Of a stretch of DNA of 62,000 nucleotides, positions 35,261 to 45,784 are shown one piece after another. The notes below the pieces were generated by a model, which saw only the letters and a list, made by a program, of their open reading frames with translations, was not told the origin of the DNA and made no database searches. Origin of the DNA: Mesostigma viride (lineage: Eukaryota; Streptophyta; Mesostigmatophyceae; Mesostigmatales; Mesostigmataceae); NCBI GenBank assembly GCA_009746045.1, contig RPFO01000154.1, positions 631,496 through 693,495 of the forward strand, read 5' to 3'. The position numbers and the translations under genes were made by a program. Within the stretch, counting starts at the first letter, position 1, and each line of letters starts with the position of its first letter.

Positions 35261-36442
35261 ATGAGTGAGGGAGCTATTGACCAACGAGCGCGCGGTATGG
35301 GCTTTCAGCGGCGCGGCGCTGGGATGGATGGACGCGATGGACGCGATGGACGCGGTGACGGCCAGGCGCTGGGAGACCAGGCTGCGCTGGCAGATGATCA
35401 GAGTCAAGGATCTCAGGGCGGTCAGAACGCGCCAGCTGCAGATCAAGCGGCACCTAGGCGGCCGACCGTGGCTGAGGGGTACGCGGTGCTAGGCCAGTTT
35501 CAGTCCATCAAGGACAATTGGCAGCCCCGGGACGCTGAGAGGATGTTAGAGGACATGAACTTGTACACGGACATCTACACCGGTGACAAGCTTCGCATCC
35601 TGGCGTCTAGTGCCTACATAAGGCAGTCGGCGAGGCGGCTGTTCAAGTTTGTTCGGGAGCGACACACGGCAGGGGACACCTGGACGGCGTTTATGACGCG
35701 ACTCAGGGTCAGTTCCTGAGTGATAAGAGGACCATAGATGGTTCTCACTCTGAAGCAAGAGTACCTGGACTACAAGCCCATCAAGGGGCAGCTAGTGGTC
35801 CACGCCTTTGAAGACTTCGTCAAGCTGAGGGAGGACGCCATGGCCAAAGGGTTCTTCGTTGCAGATCGGATGGCCATGGGCGACTTTCCGTCAAGTCGCT
35901 GCAGCTGGATCCTGTCATGCACGATGGACAATGTGACCATCCACATACGACAAGTCCATGGCTGGGCCGCCATGACGGACCAGTTGTATGAGTGTTTCAG
36001 CGGCAAGTACGTAGGTGGTAAGCGCCCACGTCAAGTGGACGAGGTCGAGGCAGCTGAACCTGCGGTTAAGTCCATGAGGGGATCGGGCCACGGGGGCCCA
36101 GCGTCCTCGAGGGGGCCTGAGGCCTCTTCTAGGGGTCGAGGAAGGTCCAGGAGGGGGCGTGGCAGAATGGCTGGACGGGGGACCCCGCCGAAGTCGGGGC
36201 ATCCACAGTCCCAGTTTGACTTCAAGAGGGTGGGTGGTCCTCCCAAGGCTGGGCCCAGCAGTGGGACCTCACGGGACATCAGTCAGGTGGAATGTTATTT
36301 CTGCCAAGGGAAGGGTCACTTCAGGAATGAGTGTCCCTCGTACCTGAGGCAGGAAGGTCAGAGCAAGCCCGCTCAGGGTGGCAGCAAGGAGAAGGCTGGT
36401 CCATCCCAGGATAAGGGCAAGGGCAAGGCTGCTGATCATTGA
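35261..36442 (+). CDS. copia-2 gag with zinc knuckle
   Basis: ATG at 35261. Frame one (to 35719) has TVAEGYAVLGQFQSIKDNWQ and the capsid-like YTGDKLRILASSAYIRQSAR. A frame break near 35720-35738 leads to frame two, with FEDFVKLREDAMAKGFFVAD, a basic RGRGRSRRGRGRMAG region and the CCHC knuckle CYFCQGKGHFRNEC. It ends at TGA 36442. The order fits a copia gag; the frame break could be decay or a base error. Confidence 0.8.
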
Positions 36443-36475
36443 CTTGAGCCTGCACACATCCCTGAACCCTGGAGG

Positions 36476-36794
36476 GTGCCCCCAGGGGTGTGTAATATAG
36501 CTGCTAGTGACAGCAGTGAGGGGCAGCCCCATGCTCTAGTGACAGAGCCTATTGGACACGATGGGGCAAGCTTGGTTACCACAGAGAGTATGCCAGCTGT
36601 AGCTGCAGTGGTTACTCGCCAACGTGCCCGCCATGGCGGTGCTGAACCTGAGGTAGGACCTGGTGCTGTGGACCCAGGTGGATCTCAGAAGCATTCTGAC
36701 CGTGCAGGACTGGCACAGGATGGTCAGGATGAGGATAGGGCTGGAGACAGTCTGACAGGCACGACCCTGGTGCCTCCTGTACATAAGGGATCTG
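36476..36794 (+). CDS. copia-2 pol N-terminal linker
   Basis: An open, Ala/Gly/Asp-rich stretch upstream of the integrase, comparable to the linker of copia-3. It is interrupted at GGATCTG by a 391-bp insertion and resumes in frame at 37186 (VHKGS, then VHTLSSNN). Confidence 0.6.
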
Positions 36795-37185
36795 ATTTCG
36801 ATAGTACCGGCTACGCCCCCTTCTAAAAGAAGGATTCAGCCGTGTTCAGCCCGTCTCACGGTGCGAGACTGAACAAGTCTCGCGTGCAGACACGTGTGTA
36901 GTACTCCTACACACAGATCTCGAGTGATTTATCTAGTACCAAATCCGAAAGGCTTGCATCACTCCCCGGACAGGAGAACTTTTGCGGATGACTGTAGGTG
37001 TAAGTTGGCGATGCCATGGTAACCGGAGACGTCCGTCCTATAGTCAGCAAAATTGGTGCGAGAGGTCCCCAGTTCGATTCCGGTCGGATTCATTTGTAGA
37101 TCGCGTTTTCCGCGTTTTCCGCGGCCCGGCACTGAACGCAAAGGTTTTCACCTTTGCGGAGTGCCTGATCAGAATAAGGGATCTG
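36795..37185 (+). mobile_element. 391-bp insertion with 12-bp direct repeats and tRNA-like segment
   Basis: ATAAGGGATCTG at 36783-36794 recurs at 37174-37185. Removing one repeat and the sequence between restores the pol frame. It contains hairpins (GTGTGTAG-tact-CCTACACAC near 36893-36914; GCAAAGGTTTTCACCTTTGC near 37139-37158) and the tRNA-like stretch 37032-37088. A 12-bp duplication points to LINE-type mobilisation, as for SINEs, but no A-rich tail is seen. Confidence 0.7.
37032..37088 (+). other. tRNA-like sequence lacking an anticodon arm
   Basis: 57 nt. TCCGTCC can pair with GGTCGGA (6 of 7), an A-box-like TAGTCAGCAAAATTGG follows, and a B-box-like AGTTCGATTCC is placed as in a T-arm, but about 17 nt expected for the anticodon arm are absent. 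It is probably a decayed or reduced tRNA-derived promoter, not a working tRNA. Confidence 0.45.
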
Positions 37186-38355
37186 TACATACCTTGAGTT
37201 CTAACAATGACAATAAAAGATTTTCTCTCTTGTATGACATTGCCTCAAGGTTGCATACCATGTTTGGCCATGCAGCTCAGTCTTTGCAAGTTGCTAGACG
37301 GCTGGGAGGAAGTGAGTTGTACTCCATCTGCCAACAGGTTGCTCAAGCTTGCAAGTGCAGGCTAGTTGCTAGAAAGCCCAAGCAGTCTCATGCCAGGTCT
37401 CCTATTTTGCAGCCAGGTCATGTGCAGGTAGATATTCAGAGAATCAGGGGTTTGAAGCTGCTGGTGGCAGTGGACAGATATACCAAGTACAAGACCCTAG
37501 AGATCCTGCCTGACATGGAGAAGCCTACATTAATTGCTGCTCTGAAGTTGACAAGGAGCAGGTACCCTGGGTTGGAGTTGTTGCAGTGTGACATTCAGTT
37601 TGAGTGCTGTGAGAACCTGCCAGAGTTTCCAGAGTTGCTGATTACACCCAGGGAGAGCCACGGCCAGCAAGGGGTGGTGGAGAGAGCCATCCAAGAGATC
37701 AAGACTGTGCTGCTGGTGGAGAGGATTCCAAGGACGTCATCTGCCATTGTGACATCTGCATGGCTACGTTCTGTGGAGGATAGGCTGAACCTCAGGACTC
37801 CCATGTTCTTTGGTGACATTGCCATCAATCCTCTTATGCTGCACACCAGGATGCTGCCAGCTGATGCTGAGCAGGCATGGAAGGAGAAGCTAGAGGCCAA
37901 GTTCCTCAAGCTGAGGCAGAAAGACAAGGGCTGGAGTGTCCTAGAACCTAACGTTGGACAACAGGTTGTTGTGTGGAAGGAGCCAAGCTTTCCAGGGAAA
38001 CGTGGCAGCTGGCATGATGGGGTGGTGACCCGAGTAGAAGCCGCTGGCCATAAGTGCTGGGTGGCCATTGATGGCTCCCAAGCAGTGCACCGTCTGTCCT
38101 GGTCAAAGATCCGTCCCCGGGGAGGTAATCAAGGAGACCTCTTCCAGGTGCCCGTTGGTGTACAAGGCGGGGGTGACGTGGAACTTCCTGATCAGGGTGC
38201 TACAGCTGTATCGAGCCCTCAGGGTGACCCTGGCCCGGCCCCTGGGGTACCTTCACATACGGTGGTTGGGCAAGCAGGCGCGGACAGGCTGCACCTCCGG
38301 AACGGCCCGACACCAGGCCTAGGGGTGTGCGTCTATCAGATATATTGTACAGGCT
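37186..38355 (+). CDS. copia-2 integrase
   Basis: An HHCC zinc finger (LHTMFGHA...CQQVAQACKC) is followed by a catalytic core: HVQVDIQRIRG, VAVDRYTKY, LQCDIQFECC and GQQGVVERAIQEIK, giving a D-D-E set of the copia type. The C-terminal part has GQQVVVWKEPSFPGKRGSW and HRLSWSKIRPRGG. The frame closes near 38381 and pol continues in other frames. Confidence 0.87.
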
Positions 38356-38800
38356 TTGCAAAGAGCCAAGAAGGAGCCTAGGGTGTCCAAGCTTGTCCAG
38401 TTGGATGAACCTGAGGTACATAGCTGCCATGGAGATAGATACCAATGCACAGGTTTCTGTCATGGGACCTCAGCATACAGGAGAACTGCTGGTCGGAGAA
38501 CCAAGTTGCCCCTGCATGGGTGTCTGATTTCAGTGGTAGGACGCAACTAAGGGTGTTGGGAGAGGTTACTGCCCCTGTCATGGGTGTGGATGTGACCTTC
38601 CTTGTCCTAGAGGACTATGATGGCCCTGTGATTTTGGGTCAGAATTTTCTGGGCAATCCTGGGATTTCTATCAGAGCTACAGCTCTGAGAAGAGATGGCT
38701 GGGGGATGATTCCCCTAGAAAATTTCAGGACAACATTTCCAGTCAGGTGCAGGGCCAAGCCGGTCAAGGGTGTAAAATGGGATGAAGGGGAGGTGCCCCC
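38356..38800 (+). CDS. copia-2 protease-like domain
   Basis: Three frames are needed: LQRAKKEPRVSKLVQLDEP, then AAMEIDTNAQVSVMG, then AWVSDFSGRTQLRVLGEV and GPVILGQNFLG. DT-N-A in place of DT-G-A plus the ILG motif about 65 residues on suggests an aspartic retropepsin. It lies after the integrase, as in copia-1 and copia-3. The two frame breaks may be base errors given the high LTR identity. Confidence 0.7.
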
Positions 38801-40089
38801 AGCAGCCAGTTTGGTGATTCCAGCTGTGTTGCACCCCAGCAGTATTGGCATAACTCACAGGAGCCTTGCTGCACACTCTCCTTTGACATATGACCAGCTA
38901 GTCCAAGAGATGAGCTCGCCTACTTTGTTTGAGGCTTGGAAGCTCGCCTTCTCCAAGGCATTGGAGGAGTGGTTGCAGTTTGAGTGTGCTCACGGCACCA
39001 ACAGACAGACGTCCCCCAGCATCAAGGAAGCTTGCTTTGAGGTTTGTGCTGAAGAGGAAGGTTGTGGATGAGGTATCAGTGCCCCATGTCAGGCCTGTCC
39101 TGAATGAGTATCACGGCACGGGGAGTCTTCCAGGAGAGGATCGAGCTGTACACGCCAGGGATGTTACACGACACATGGAGAATTTTGCTATGTCTCTACG
39201 TGGGGTTGCTGAACAGGGGAGCAGCTATGTCATCAGTGCTGCTGGACTTCAAGAGGGCATTTTTAAAATCTGATCCAGAAGTGGCCAGGAGGGTGTGGAA
39301 GCAGGATGAGCCTTACTGTGTTGAGGTGCCTGCTATCTGGAAGCTGGAGCTGCATCAAGAATTCCTGGTTATTCTGAAGGGCCTGGAAGGACTCAGGTCG
39401 AGCCCAATCATCTGGAGGCTCACGCTGCAGGAAGCTCTGATCAGTGAGTGTGGCTTGAGAGTGTCTTCAGTTGATCCCTGTTTGTTGCTGGCCCAATGGG
39501 AGGGTCTGCCAGTGTATGCTAGTTTGCATGGAGATGATCTGCATTTGCTAGCCCCCACGACCTGGCTGAAGAAGTTTATTCCTGTCATCAGTGGCAAGTT
39601 TTCACTGGGCAAGGAGCTGTGGCAGGAGCCCAACAAGCCTGTAGTGTTCTGTGGAATGCAGGCTACCCTGTTCAGGAGGGATGGGGAGTGGAGTATCAGG
39701 CTTCAGGCTGGAGGAGATTATAAACAGACCATTGTGAAGGCCTTGCCAGAGAAGATCACCCAGGCTGCAGGACCTGAGTTGAGAGGCATGTGGGCCTGGT
39801 TTGCCAGCATCTGTGGTCCGTCTTTGATGGTCCATAGCAGAATGCCTGATGAGGTGCTTGAGGATGAGAAGCCTCGAGTCATAGCCCGATTGATGGAGAG
39901 TACCCCTGATCTGATTTTGTCTGGGATTGACTTTGCCCAGCCTATCACCTTGGAGATCTTTGTTGACAGTTCCATGGATGCTCGCCAGGTTACCAAGGTC
40001 AGGGGGAGATCTGCTGCTCTGTTTGCTTTTTATCAGAGCAGGGCAAGTTTGTTCAGCTGGTACAGCAGACTGCAGAAGAGGGTCTGTAT
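38801..40089 (+). CDS. copia-2 reverse transcriptase and start of RNase H
   Basis: It begins with HSPLTYDQLVQEMSS, then after frame changes LRFVLKRKVVDEVSVPHVRP, VLLDFKRAFLKSD (first catalytic Asp), RSSPIIWRLTLQEA and YASLHGDDLHLLAP (Asp pair, HGDD). RNase H starts LEIFVDSSMDARQVTKVRGR. TRIM-1 interrupts the frame at VCI (TGTAT duplication). Confidence 0.85.
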
Positions 40090-40166
40090 AGTTATGTACA
40101 TCGATTCCTGCGGAATCGATACTAAGCGCTTAGTGTCGATTCCGTAAGGAATCGTTGTTTATAACT
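40090..40166. repeat. TRIM-1 left terminal repeat
   Basis: 77-bp palindromic repeat, identical to 40674-40750 except at position 7 (G versus A). Confidence 0.92.
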
Positions 40167-40673
40167 AAAACTTTTGCTTGCGCCGGCAAGGCTAAGGCCG
40201 ATACTAGTCGGATCATCGAATTGGCTATTCGATTATCGAAGTTGCCTATTCGACCATCGAACTTTCCTATTCGATTATCGAATTTTCCTTATTCGATTGT
40301 CAAAATTTCCTAGTCGACGGGGGGTCAGAGGCCAGCGGCCTATCATACTCGGTGCCCAGCGAGCCACCGAACTAGGCCTAGTCGATTATAGCGAGACATC
40401 GCGTGGAAATTAGCCGATTTCGGGGACTTAGCCGATTTTCGGAGCGACGTCGAACAACACAGATGATTAGCTGGTTGAGCACATCATATCAGTCGAATAG
40501 CTAGCGCTAGTACTCCGCCTAGCCAGCGGAGAGCACTTGCCTTTTTTCGATTAACATATTAGGCCGTACGATTAGCGTCCGCAACGTTATTCGCATTTCT
40601 AGGCGAAAAATCCACCCCCGGAACGATCCTAGCGGGATTCGAACCCGGGATGCCGGCGTGTCGCAACAGTCTT

Positions 40674-40750
40674 AGTTATATACATCGATTCCTGCGGAAT
40701 CGATACTAAGCGCTTAGTGTCGATTCCGTAAGGAATCGTTGTTTATAACT
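40674..40750. repeat. TRIM-1 right terminal repeat
   Basis: 77-bp partner of 40090-40166. The T-arm-like sequence lies about 24 bp inside it. Confidence 0.92.
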
Positions 40751-40755
40751 TGTAT

Positions 40756-41110
40756 CAGTTCAGATGTGGCAGAATGCAGGGCCATATGCGAGGGGATCCA
40801 GTCCAGCTTGTACATAAAGGAGTTAATGCTGGAGCTGGCTTCAGTTACCCCTTGGACCTTGCAGATGGAGACGTTGTTGCTAACAGACAGCATGGGTATG
40901 GTCCAGTTTGTTCACAAGCAGCTGGCCAGAAGCCGGGACCTGGATTATTTGTTGCTGAAGGAGTTGGCCAGTTTGGTTGACTTGAAGCATATCCCTGGCG
41001 AGGAGAACCCTGCTGATGCTTTGACCAAGCTGCCACACAAGGCCCCAGCCCAGTACAATGTACTGAGGAAGCTCATGAATGCTGACTGTCAAGTCGGTCT
41101 ATCTGTCTAA
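40756..41110 (+). CDS. copia-2 RNase H C-terminal part
   Basis: It continues the frame broken by TRIM-1: SSDVAECRAICEGIQSS, LLTDSMGMVQFVHKQLARSR, then LKHIPGEENPADALTKLP, the usual RNase H end of copia pol. Stop at 41110. Confidence 0.88.
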
Positions 41111-41728
41111 AAGCTGAGAGCTGCATGGTGCTTAAGTCTCTGGATATCAGGCTGGGAGCTTGATTGTACATAATCCTGAGCACACCTTGAGGGGTGAGAC
41201 ATGTCTCTGGTGTGGGAATGTCTGACATTGTCTCTGATGGAGAGATGTCTATCTGGGGTTTTCATCTCAGTCTGAGGTTTCCCCAGATCTGTGGTTTGTG
41301 GGCGGGGTTCGATTCCCTGGTGCCGTCTTAAGGCGGAGTTTCACGGACTGGCTGACCCATCCACCATGCTGGTGAGGTGGCGACAGGTCCCCTGATTTTC
41401 CACGGTTGGAATGAGTATAGGAGCTTGTGTTTTGCATGTGCTTCGCGTAGATGTTGTGTCTGGTTCGATAAGGGGCAGCAGACCGGCGCCGACTCCCGTC
41501 TGGGGGTCAGCAATGTTTTCTGATGAGCTGTTGTGGGTGATCTGTGGGGTTTCGCCTAAGGTCCTGAAGGTTGTACATACTTCTCAAGTTCTTAGCTGAA
41601 CACCTATGGGCTGCCACAGTTGGCCAACCTATTGTACATGGGTAACACAACGAGCCTCCCGTGAAGGGATAGGGACTCATTGTAATTTGTTTGTGCTCCT
41701 GAACCAGTATGGGTGCTATGTACATATA
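41111..41728 (+). other. copia-2 3' untranslated region with T-arm-like sequence
   Basis: Non-coding. GGCGGGGTTCGATTCCCTGG at 41301-41320 can form a T-arm (CGGGG / CCCTG around TTCGATT). The same 20 nt occur in the 3' region of copia-3 (46417-46436, minus). Confidence 0.7.
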
Positions 41729-41759
41729 GAGTTGTTGCGCTGGATTAGGACAAATTGCG
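41729..41759 (+). repeat. DNA transposon left terminal inverted repeat
   Basis: It begins GAGTTGTTGCGCTGGATTAG and continues GACAAATTGCG; 30 of 31 bases match the inverse of 60840-60870. Confidence 0.88.
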
Positions 41760-41782
41760 AAATTTAGGACACTTTTGATGCC

Positions 41783-42449
41783 GACTCAAGATAATAAGTT
41801 GATTTGGGTCCCTTTTACGGGCCAATATGTGGCTGACATTGATTCCCTACGTATTCAACTGTTTTCAACCTATTTGGTACCACCCTGCAGGACATTTACC
41901 GGGTGATGCTCGTGACGGTGCCCTTCATGATGTCATGCTTACTTCCATATAATGCATGAGCGTGGACACGATGACTTTAATGCGCGGAACGTGATTGTAT
42001 TTGCCAGGGAAGTGTACCATGCAGTAATTTCATACAATCTTCTCACATAATGCATGAAGTCCTCCCCGGGCATGGAAACATTTCAATACCAACAATGAAT
42101 TTTGAGGTAGTGATGTAGCATGCATGCACTTGGGTGTACTGAGCTATTGGTGCTAACACATGCCGCCAATTATAATGGCCAAGGTGCATGTATAATATTT
42201 TAAAATGTCCAAAGAGACATTGTTGGGCGTGCATGGCTAATAACGCCCTTATTATCAATCAGTCCAATATCCTGGACTAGACAGCTCCGCGGCTTTTGCG
42301 CCGAGTTCCTCTTGAACAAATTATACTCTAGCCTACCATGACCGGGACGCCCAGATAATTAATAGCATGTTGCATCCGTGCAACACATAGCCTAGATATA
42401 GTGTCCATGGAATGCCATATCAAGAAACGGTTGCTTCACATGAAAACGG
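41783..42449. other. DNA transposon left subterminal region
   Basis: AT-richer, no gene recognised. It presumably holds the 3' end of the PHD gene transcript and transposase-binding sequence. Confidence 0.5.
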
Positions 42450-44764
42450 TCAGTAGTAACGAGGTTGCGGCAATGGTTCCGGCTGCCATGCCAATGTCAT
42501 CGAGGGAGGCTGCTGCCAAGCGGCAGCCGCTGATGTCGCCGGTGCGGGTGGCTGTTGGTACCATCCCGCGGCTGCAGTTGCTGGTGCCGGCGTGTATGGT
42601 GCCGGCGCATACTGTGGCTGCGTCAACGGTGCCGGCGCGGTTGCCGGTGCCAGGACCTGCTGGTACCATCCTAGTGCTTGTGCCGGTGGCTGCGCATACG
42701 GTGCCTGGGCGGCTGCCGTTGGTGCCGGGTAAAGCGGTGCCGCCGCGGGTGCCGGTGGCGGCGGGTAATAAGGCGGTGCCGCCGCGGGTGCCGGTGGCGG
42801 CTGGTAAAGCGGTGCCGCCGCGGGTGCCGGTGGCGGCGGGTAATAAGGCGGTGCCGCCGCGGGTGCCGGTGGCGGCTGGTAATAAGGCGGTGCCGCCGCG
42901 GGTGCCGGTGGCGGCGGGTAATAAGGCGGTGCCGCCGCGGGTGCCGGTGGCGGCTGGTAATAAGGCGGTGCCGCCGCGGGTGCCGGTGGCGGCTGGTAAT
43001 AAGGCGATGCCGCCGCGGGTGCCGGTGGCGGCGGGTAATAAGGCGGTGCCGCCGTGGATGCCGGTGGTGGCGGGTAATAAGGCGGTGCCGGCACGGCTGC
43101 TGGTGGTGGCAGGCAAGGCGGTGCTATCGCCGGTGCTGGTGGTGGCAGGGCTTCTGGCGGCGGGGCCTCGGCTGCCGGTGCCTGCTGCTGCCGCCTCCCC
43201 TGTCGTTGCTGTTGCTGCGGCGGCTGCTGTTGCTGTTGCTGTATTTGCTGCATTTGCTGCAGCAGCAGCCGCTGCTGTTGTTGCTGCTGTTGTTGTTGCT
43301 GCTGCAACTGCTGCTGGAGTTGTCGGTGCTGCTGCTGGACCTCTTGCAGAAGCTGGGCCTGCTGCTGTTTCATACCCTCCAGTTGTGCATGCACTTCTGT
43401 TGGTACTCGCGTTGTGCCGGGCAGGGCCTCCTGCAACGGCTGCGGCCCCGGGCGCCGTTTCTCCGGCTGGCGCTTCTTGGCATCTGGGGGGGGGGCTGGA
43501 AGGCCTGCTTGGCGGTGATTCGCTTCGCTCGCCCTAGCCCGTGGTTGGTGATATCCGTGAGCGGTGCCGGTGCCGCATCGGTCATGGTGGTGTCTTGTGT
43601 CCGCCGTTCTCGGGATGGCGTATCAGGAGAACCACACAGATCCATCGTGGCCCGCTGCGGGAATGCGTTACTGAGCAGGATGCTTGGGACGGGCGCATTG
43701 CCCATCAGGGCAACTAAATTGGGCTCGTTCTCCTGGGCCCACGTCAAACACTCCTGCATTTCATCATTCCATGCGTTTGCAGGGATGGATTTACCCGGAA
43801 ACGTTACACCAGGGACATCGCACCACTTGGGACGGTTGTTGGCCACGATGAGTGCCACTTGGTTGTGGAAGTGGATGCCGGTGGGTGCGGGCCTGGTCAT
43901 GGAAGGAGTAAACGAACATAACAACGACTTGTAGCTCGAATTCTTCGTTTCGCGGGCTAACAGAGCGCTCATGGTCTTGTTTTTCCAGCCGCCCAAAATG
44001 ATGCCGACATTTTGCCTCCATGGGTGAAGGTTCACGACGGCCCGAGCCATGATCCCGCATTCGGCCCTAAAACCAGGAACCCCACCCCCCACAGATATGG
44101 TGCTCTCATTTCGACCTTGGACCGGCATTGTCTTGAGCACCGGTGGATCAGGTGAAGGAAATTTCAATGTCATCTTGGCATCCTCCAGCTCGGAGGAGCG
44201 ACTGAACCCTGGCCCTTTGCCACGCTCGTCGGCTGGGGTACTTTCCATCACGTTGTCAATGGAATTGTCCCCCGTCAGGTCGGAGGAACCCAGGTGTGCA
44301 CCACGGCTGGCCGGATCGTCATCGCCACTGTCGACCATCTTGTCGTCACTGTCATTCTTGTCGTCACGGTCCTTTTTATCCCCGGCAACCTTGCCCTTCC
44401 CGCCCAAATTACTATGAAGATCTACCATCCTCGCCAGGTCATCCTCGGAAACTGGAGCATTAAAGTTGATGCCGGCCGGGAGGGGGGGACGTGGGTTCTT
44501 GCCGACATGATGAGTCGCTTCCTGGTCTTGCTTGGACGACCCAGCAAAACATTCGGGGCACATCCATTCTGCCCCTTCTTCAGCACTTGGGTCCTTGAAT
44601 AGCCCCGTGCATATCCCATGGACGTGCTTTCCACACGACCCACTGCATGGGTGATTGGCGCCACTCAAGAGCTCCTCCTTAGAAACGCCATCCTCGGATG
44701 CTCCGCCTCCCAATTTCCTACACTTTTCGCCTGCAAAGCAGGCATCACCGTTGCTCTCTGACAT
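42450..44764 (-). CDS. PHD-finger protein with polyglutamine and Tyr/Pro-rich tail
   Basis: ATG at 44764. A PHD-type zinc finger fills residues 10-77 (GEKCRKLGGG, HPCSGSCGKHVHGICTGLF, EWMCPECFAG), a reader of histone tails in known proteins. An acidic linker follows, then an unrecognised domain around residues 220-350 (IMARAVVNLHPWRQNVGIIL, ALIVANNRPKWCDVPG). The frame as written ends at 43370, but at the G10 run (43486-43495) one more base would lead into DAKKRQPEKRRPGPQPLQEA, a basic patch, then a polyglutamine stretch and about ten PPYYPPPPAPAAA repeats ending at 42450. The second frame is so regular that a base error or slippage at the run is likely. It probably serves the transposon, perhaps in chromatin targeting. 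Not a known transposase. Confidence 0.72.
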
Positions 44765-44984
44765 TGATTACTCACTTTTCCGCAGCACTACTCATTGCTT
44801 CCGGCATTATCGCCAACAATCGTTTAGCCGCACCGAATACCATCGTTTCCGGCGTTAAATTCATTCCAAGACGGAGGCACTGGCTGGAGCCCCGGCTCAG
44901 GCGGGAGATCCGGCGTTTGAATGAGGTGACAGTTGCGGATCCCAGGCATTATAGTATCTCCGAAGCCAGGCTTCGTGTCCGTAT

Positions 44985-45149
44985 CCGAGGACAAGGCATC
45001 GTATCTCCGCAGACAAGGTTTTCCCCAACGGAGGCCAGGCATCGTATCGCCGCGGACAGGTTTTTCCATAGCCGAGGCAGGCAACGTATAAATTATTCCC
45101 CAGCCGAGCCTGCCGAGGCCAGGCATCGTATCTCCGCAGACAAGGTTTT
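44985..45149. repeat. Minisatellite, left part
   Basis: Units built on GGCATCGTATCTCCGCGGAC and AAGGTTTTCCCCAGCGGAGG, shared with 52944-53335. Copia-3 splits the array. Confidence 0.85.
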
Positions 45150-45765
45150 AGTTGTATGAGAGTGAATGCCACGAATTCCGCCATGGTTCTTGCAGGAAGT
45201 TGCCTTTATTAATAACAGGAAACACAGACGTAAGTCACGTCACTTCCAAGACTGCACGCAGCACAGACGACAGGGTCGCAGTGCCAAGAGAACGTGCACG
45301 CAAGAACTGGCGTCCCGGTGCGACCAAGTCACACATATAGGTTGTTAGGGACGCGTCCAAGTATTCAGCTGCACTGTCACAGCTGAACTGTCAATCAATT
45401 GATTACACAGACTCTGGCACGCCTTTGGCGCGCAGATCTATCAATTGTCCATACGGCTAGTCCTGTGGACCTATCCGTACACTACTCAGCATCAATTGTC
45501 TCATAGGTCCTGGCGCGCTACAGCGCGCCTACCTATCAATTGACCATCAAGTCCTGTACAAGTCCTGTCAACGTCCTGCGGACTATCAAAGTGACACTTG
45601 TACATCCTGTGTCCGTACGCGCCCACAGTGGCGCGCCGGGTACTGTCGGCACAGCCTAGGAAACGTCATAACTTTTACGTTCCTTAACCAAATGAGGCGT
45701 TCAAGGTGCCGTTGGAAAGAGCGTAACAATCTCTATCCATCTAACGTAAATCCTTTACGTTAACT
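45150..45765 (-). repeat. copia-3 3' LTR
   Basis: 616 bp, nearly identical to 52325-52943 with a few substitutions and small indels. Confidence 0.95.
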
Positions 45766-45784
45766 CCAATCCCTTCTTTTCTTT

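Larger units (their letters stand above)
40090..40750. mobile_element. TRIM-1: short element with cloverleaf-like palindromic terminal repeats
   Basis: 661 bp inserted in RNase H with duplication TGTAT (40085-40089 and 40751-40755); removal restores the frame (RVCISSDVAECR). The terminal direct repeats are 77 bp each (40090-40166 and 40674-40750, one mismatch). They start AGTTAT and end ATAACT, and each is an imperfect palindrome with two inner hairpins (CGATTCCTGCGGAATCG and CGATTCCGTAAGGAATCG) around a centre CTAAGCGCTTAG. The internal region has a roughly 26-bp TATTCGATTATCGAA repeat (40212-40320) and a T-arm-like GGGATTCGAACCCGGGA at 40634-40650. It encodes no protein. The ends and 5-bp duplication match the copia elements, so it is probably mobilised by their integrase. 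Confidence 0.85.

Noticed and set aside
37032-37088. A functional tRNA gene
   Set aside because: Too short and without an anticodon arm.
42401-43934. Plus-strand frames of 378 and 418 codons (PRVPVAAGNKAV repeats)
   Set aside because: They are antisense to the polyglutamine and PPYYPPPP-coding minus strand, which joins a recognisable PHD gene.
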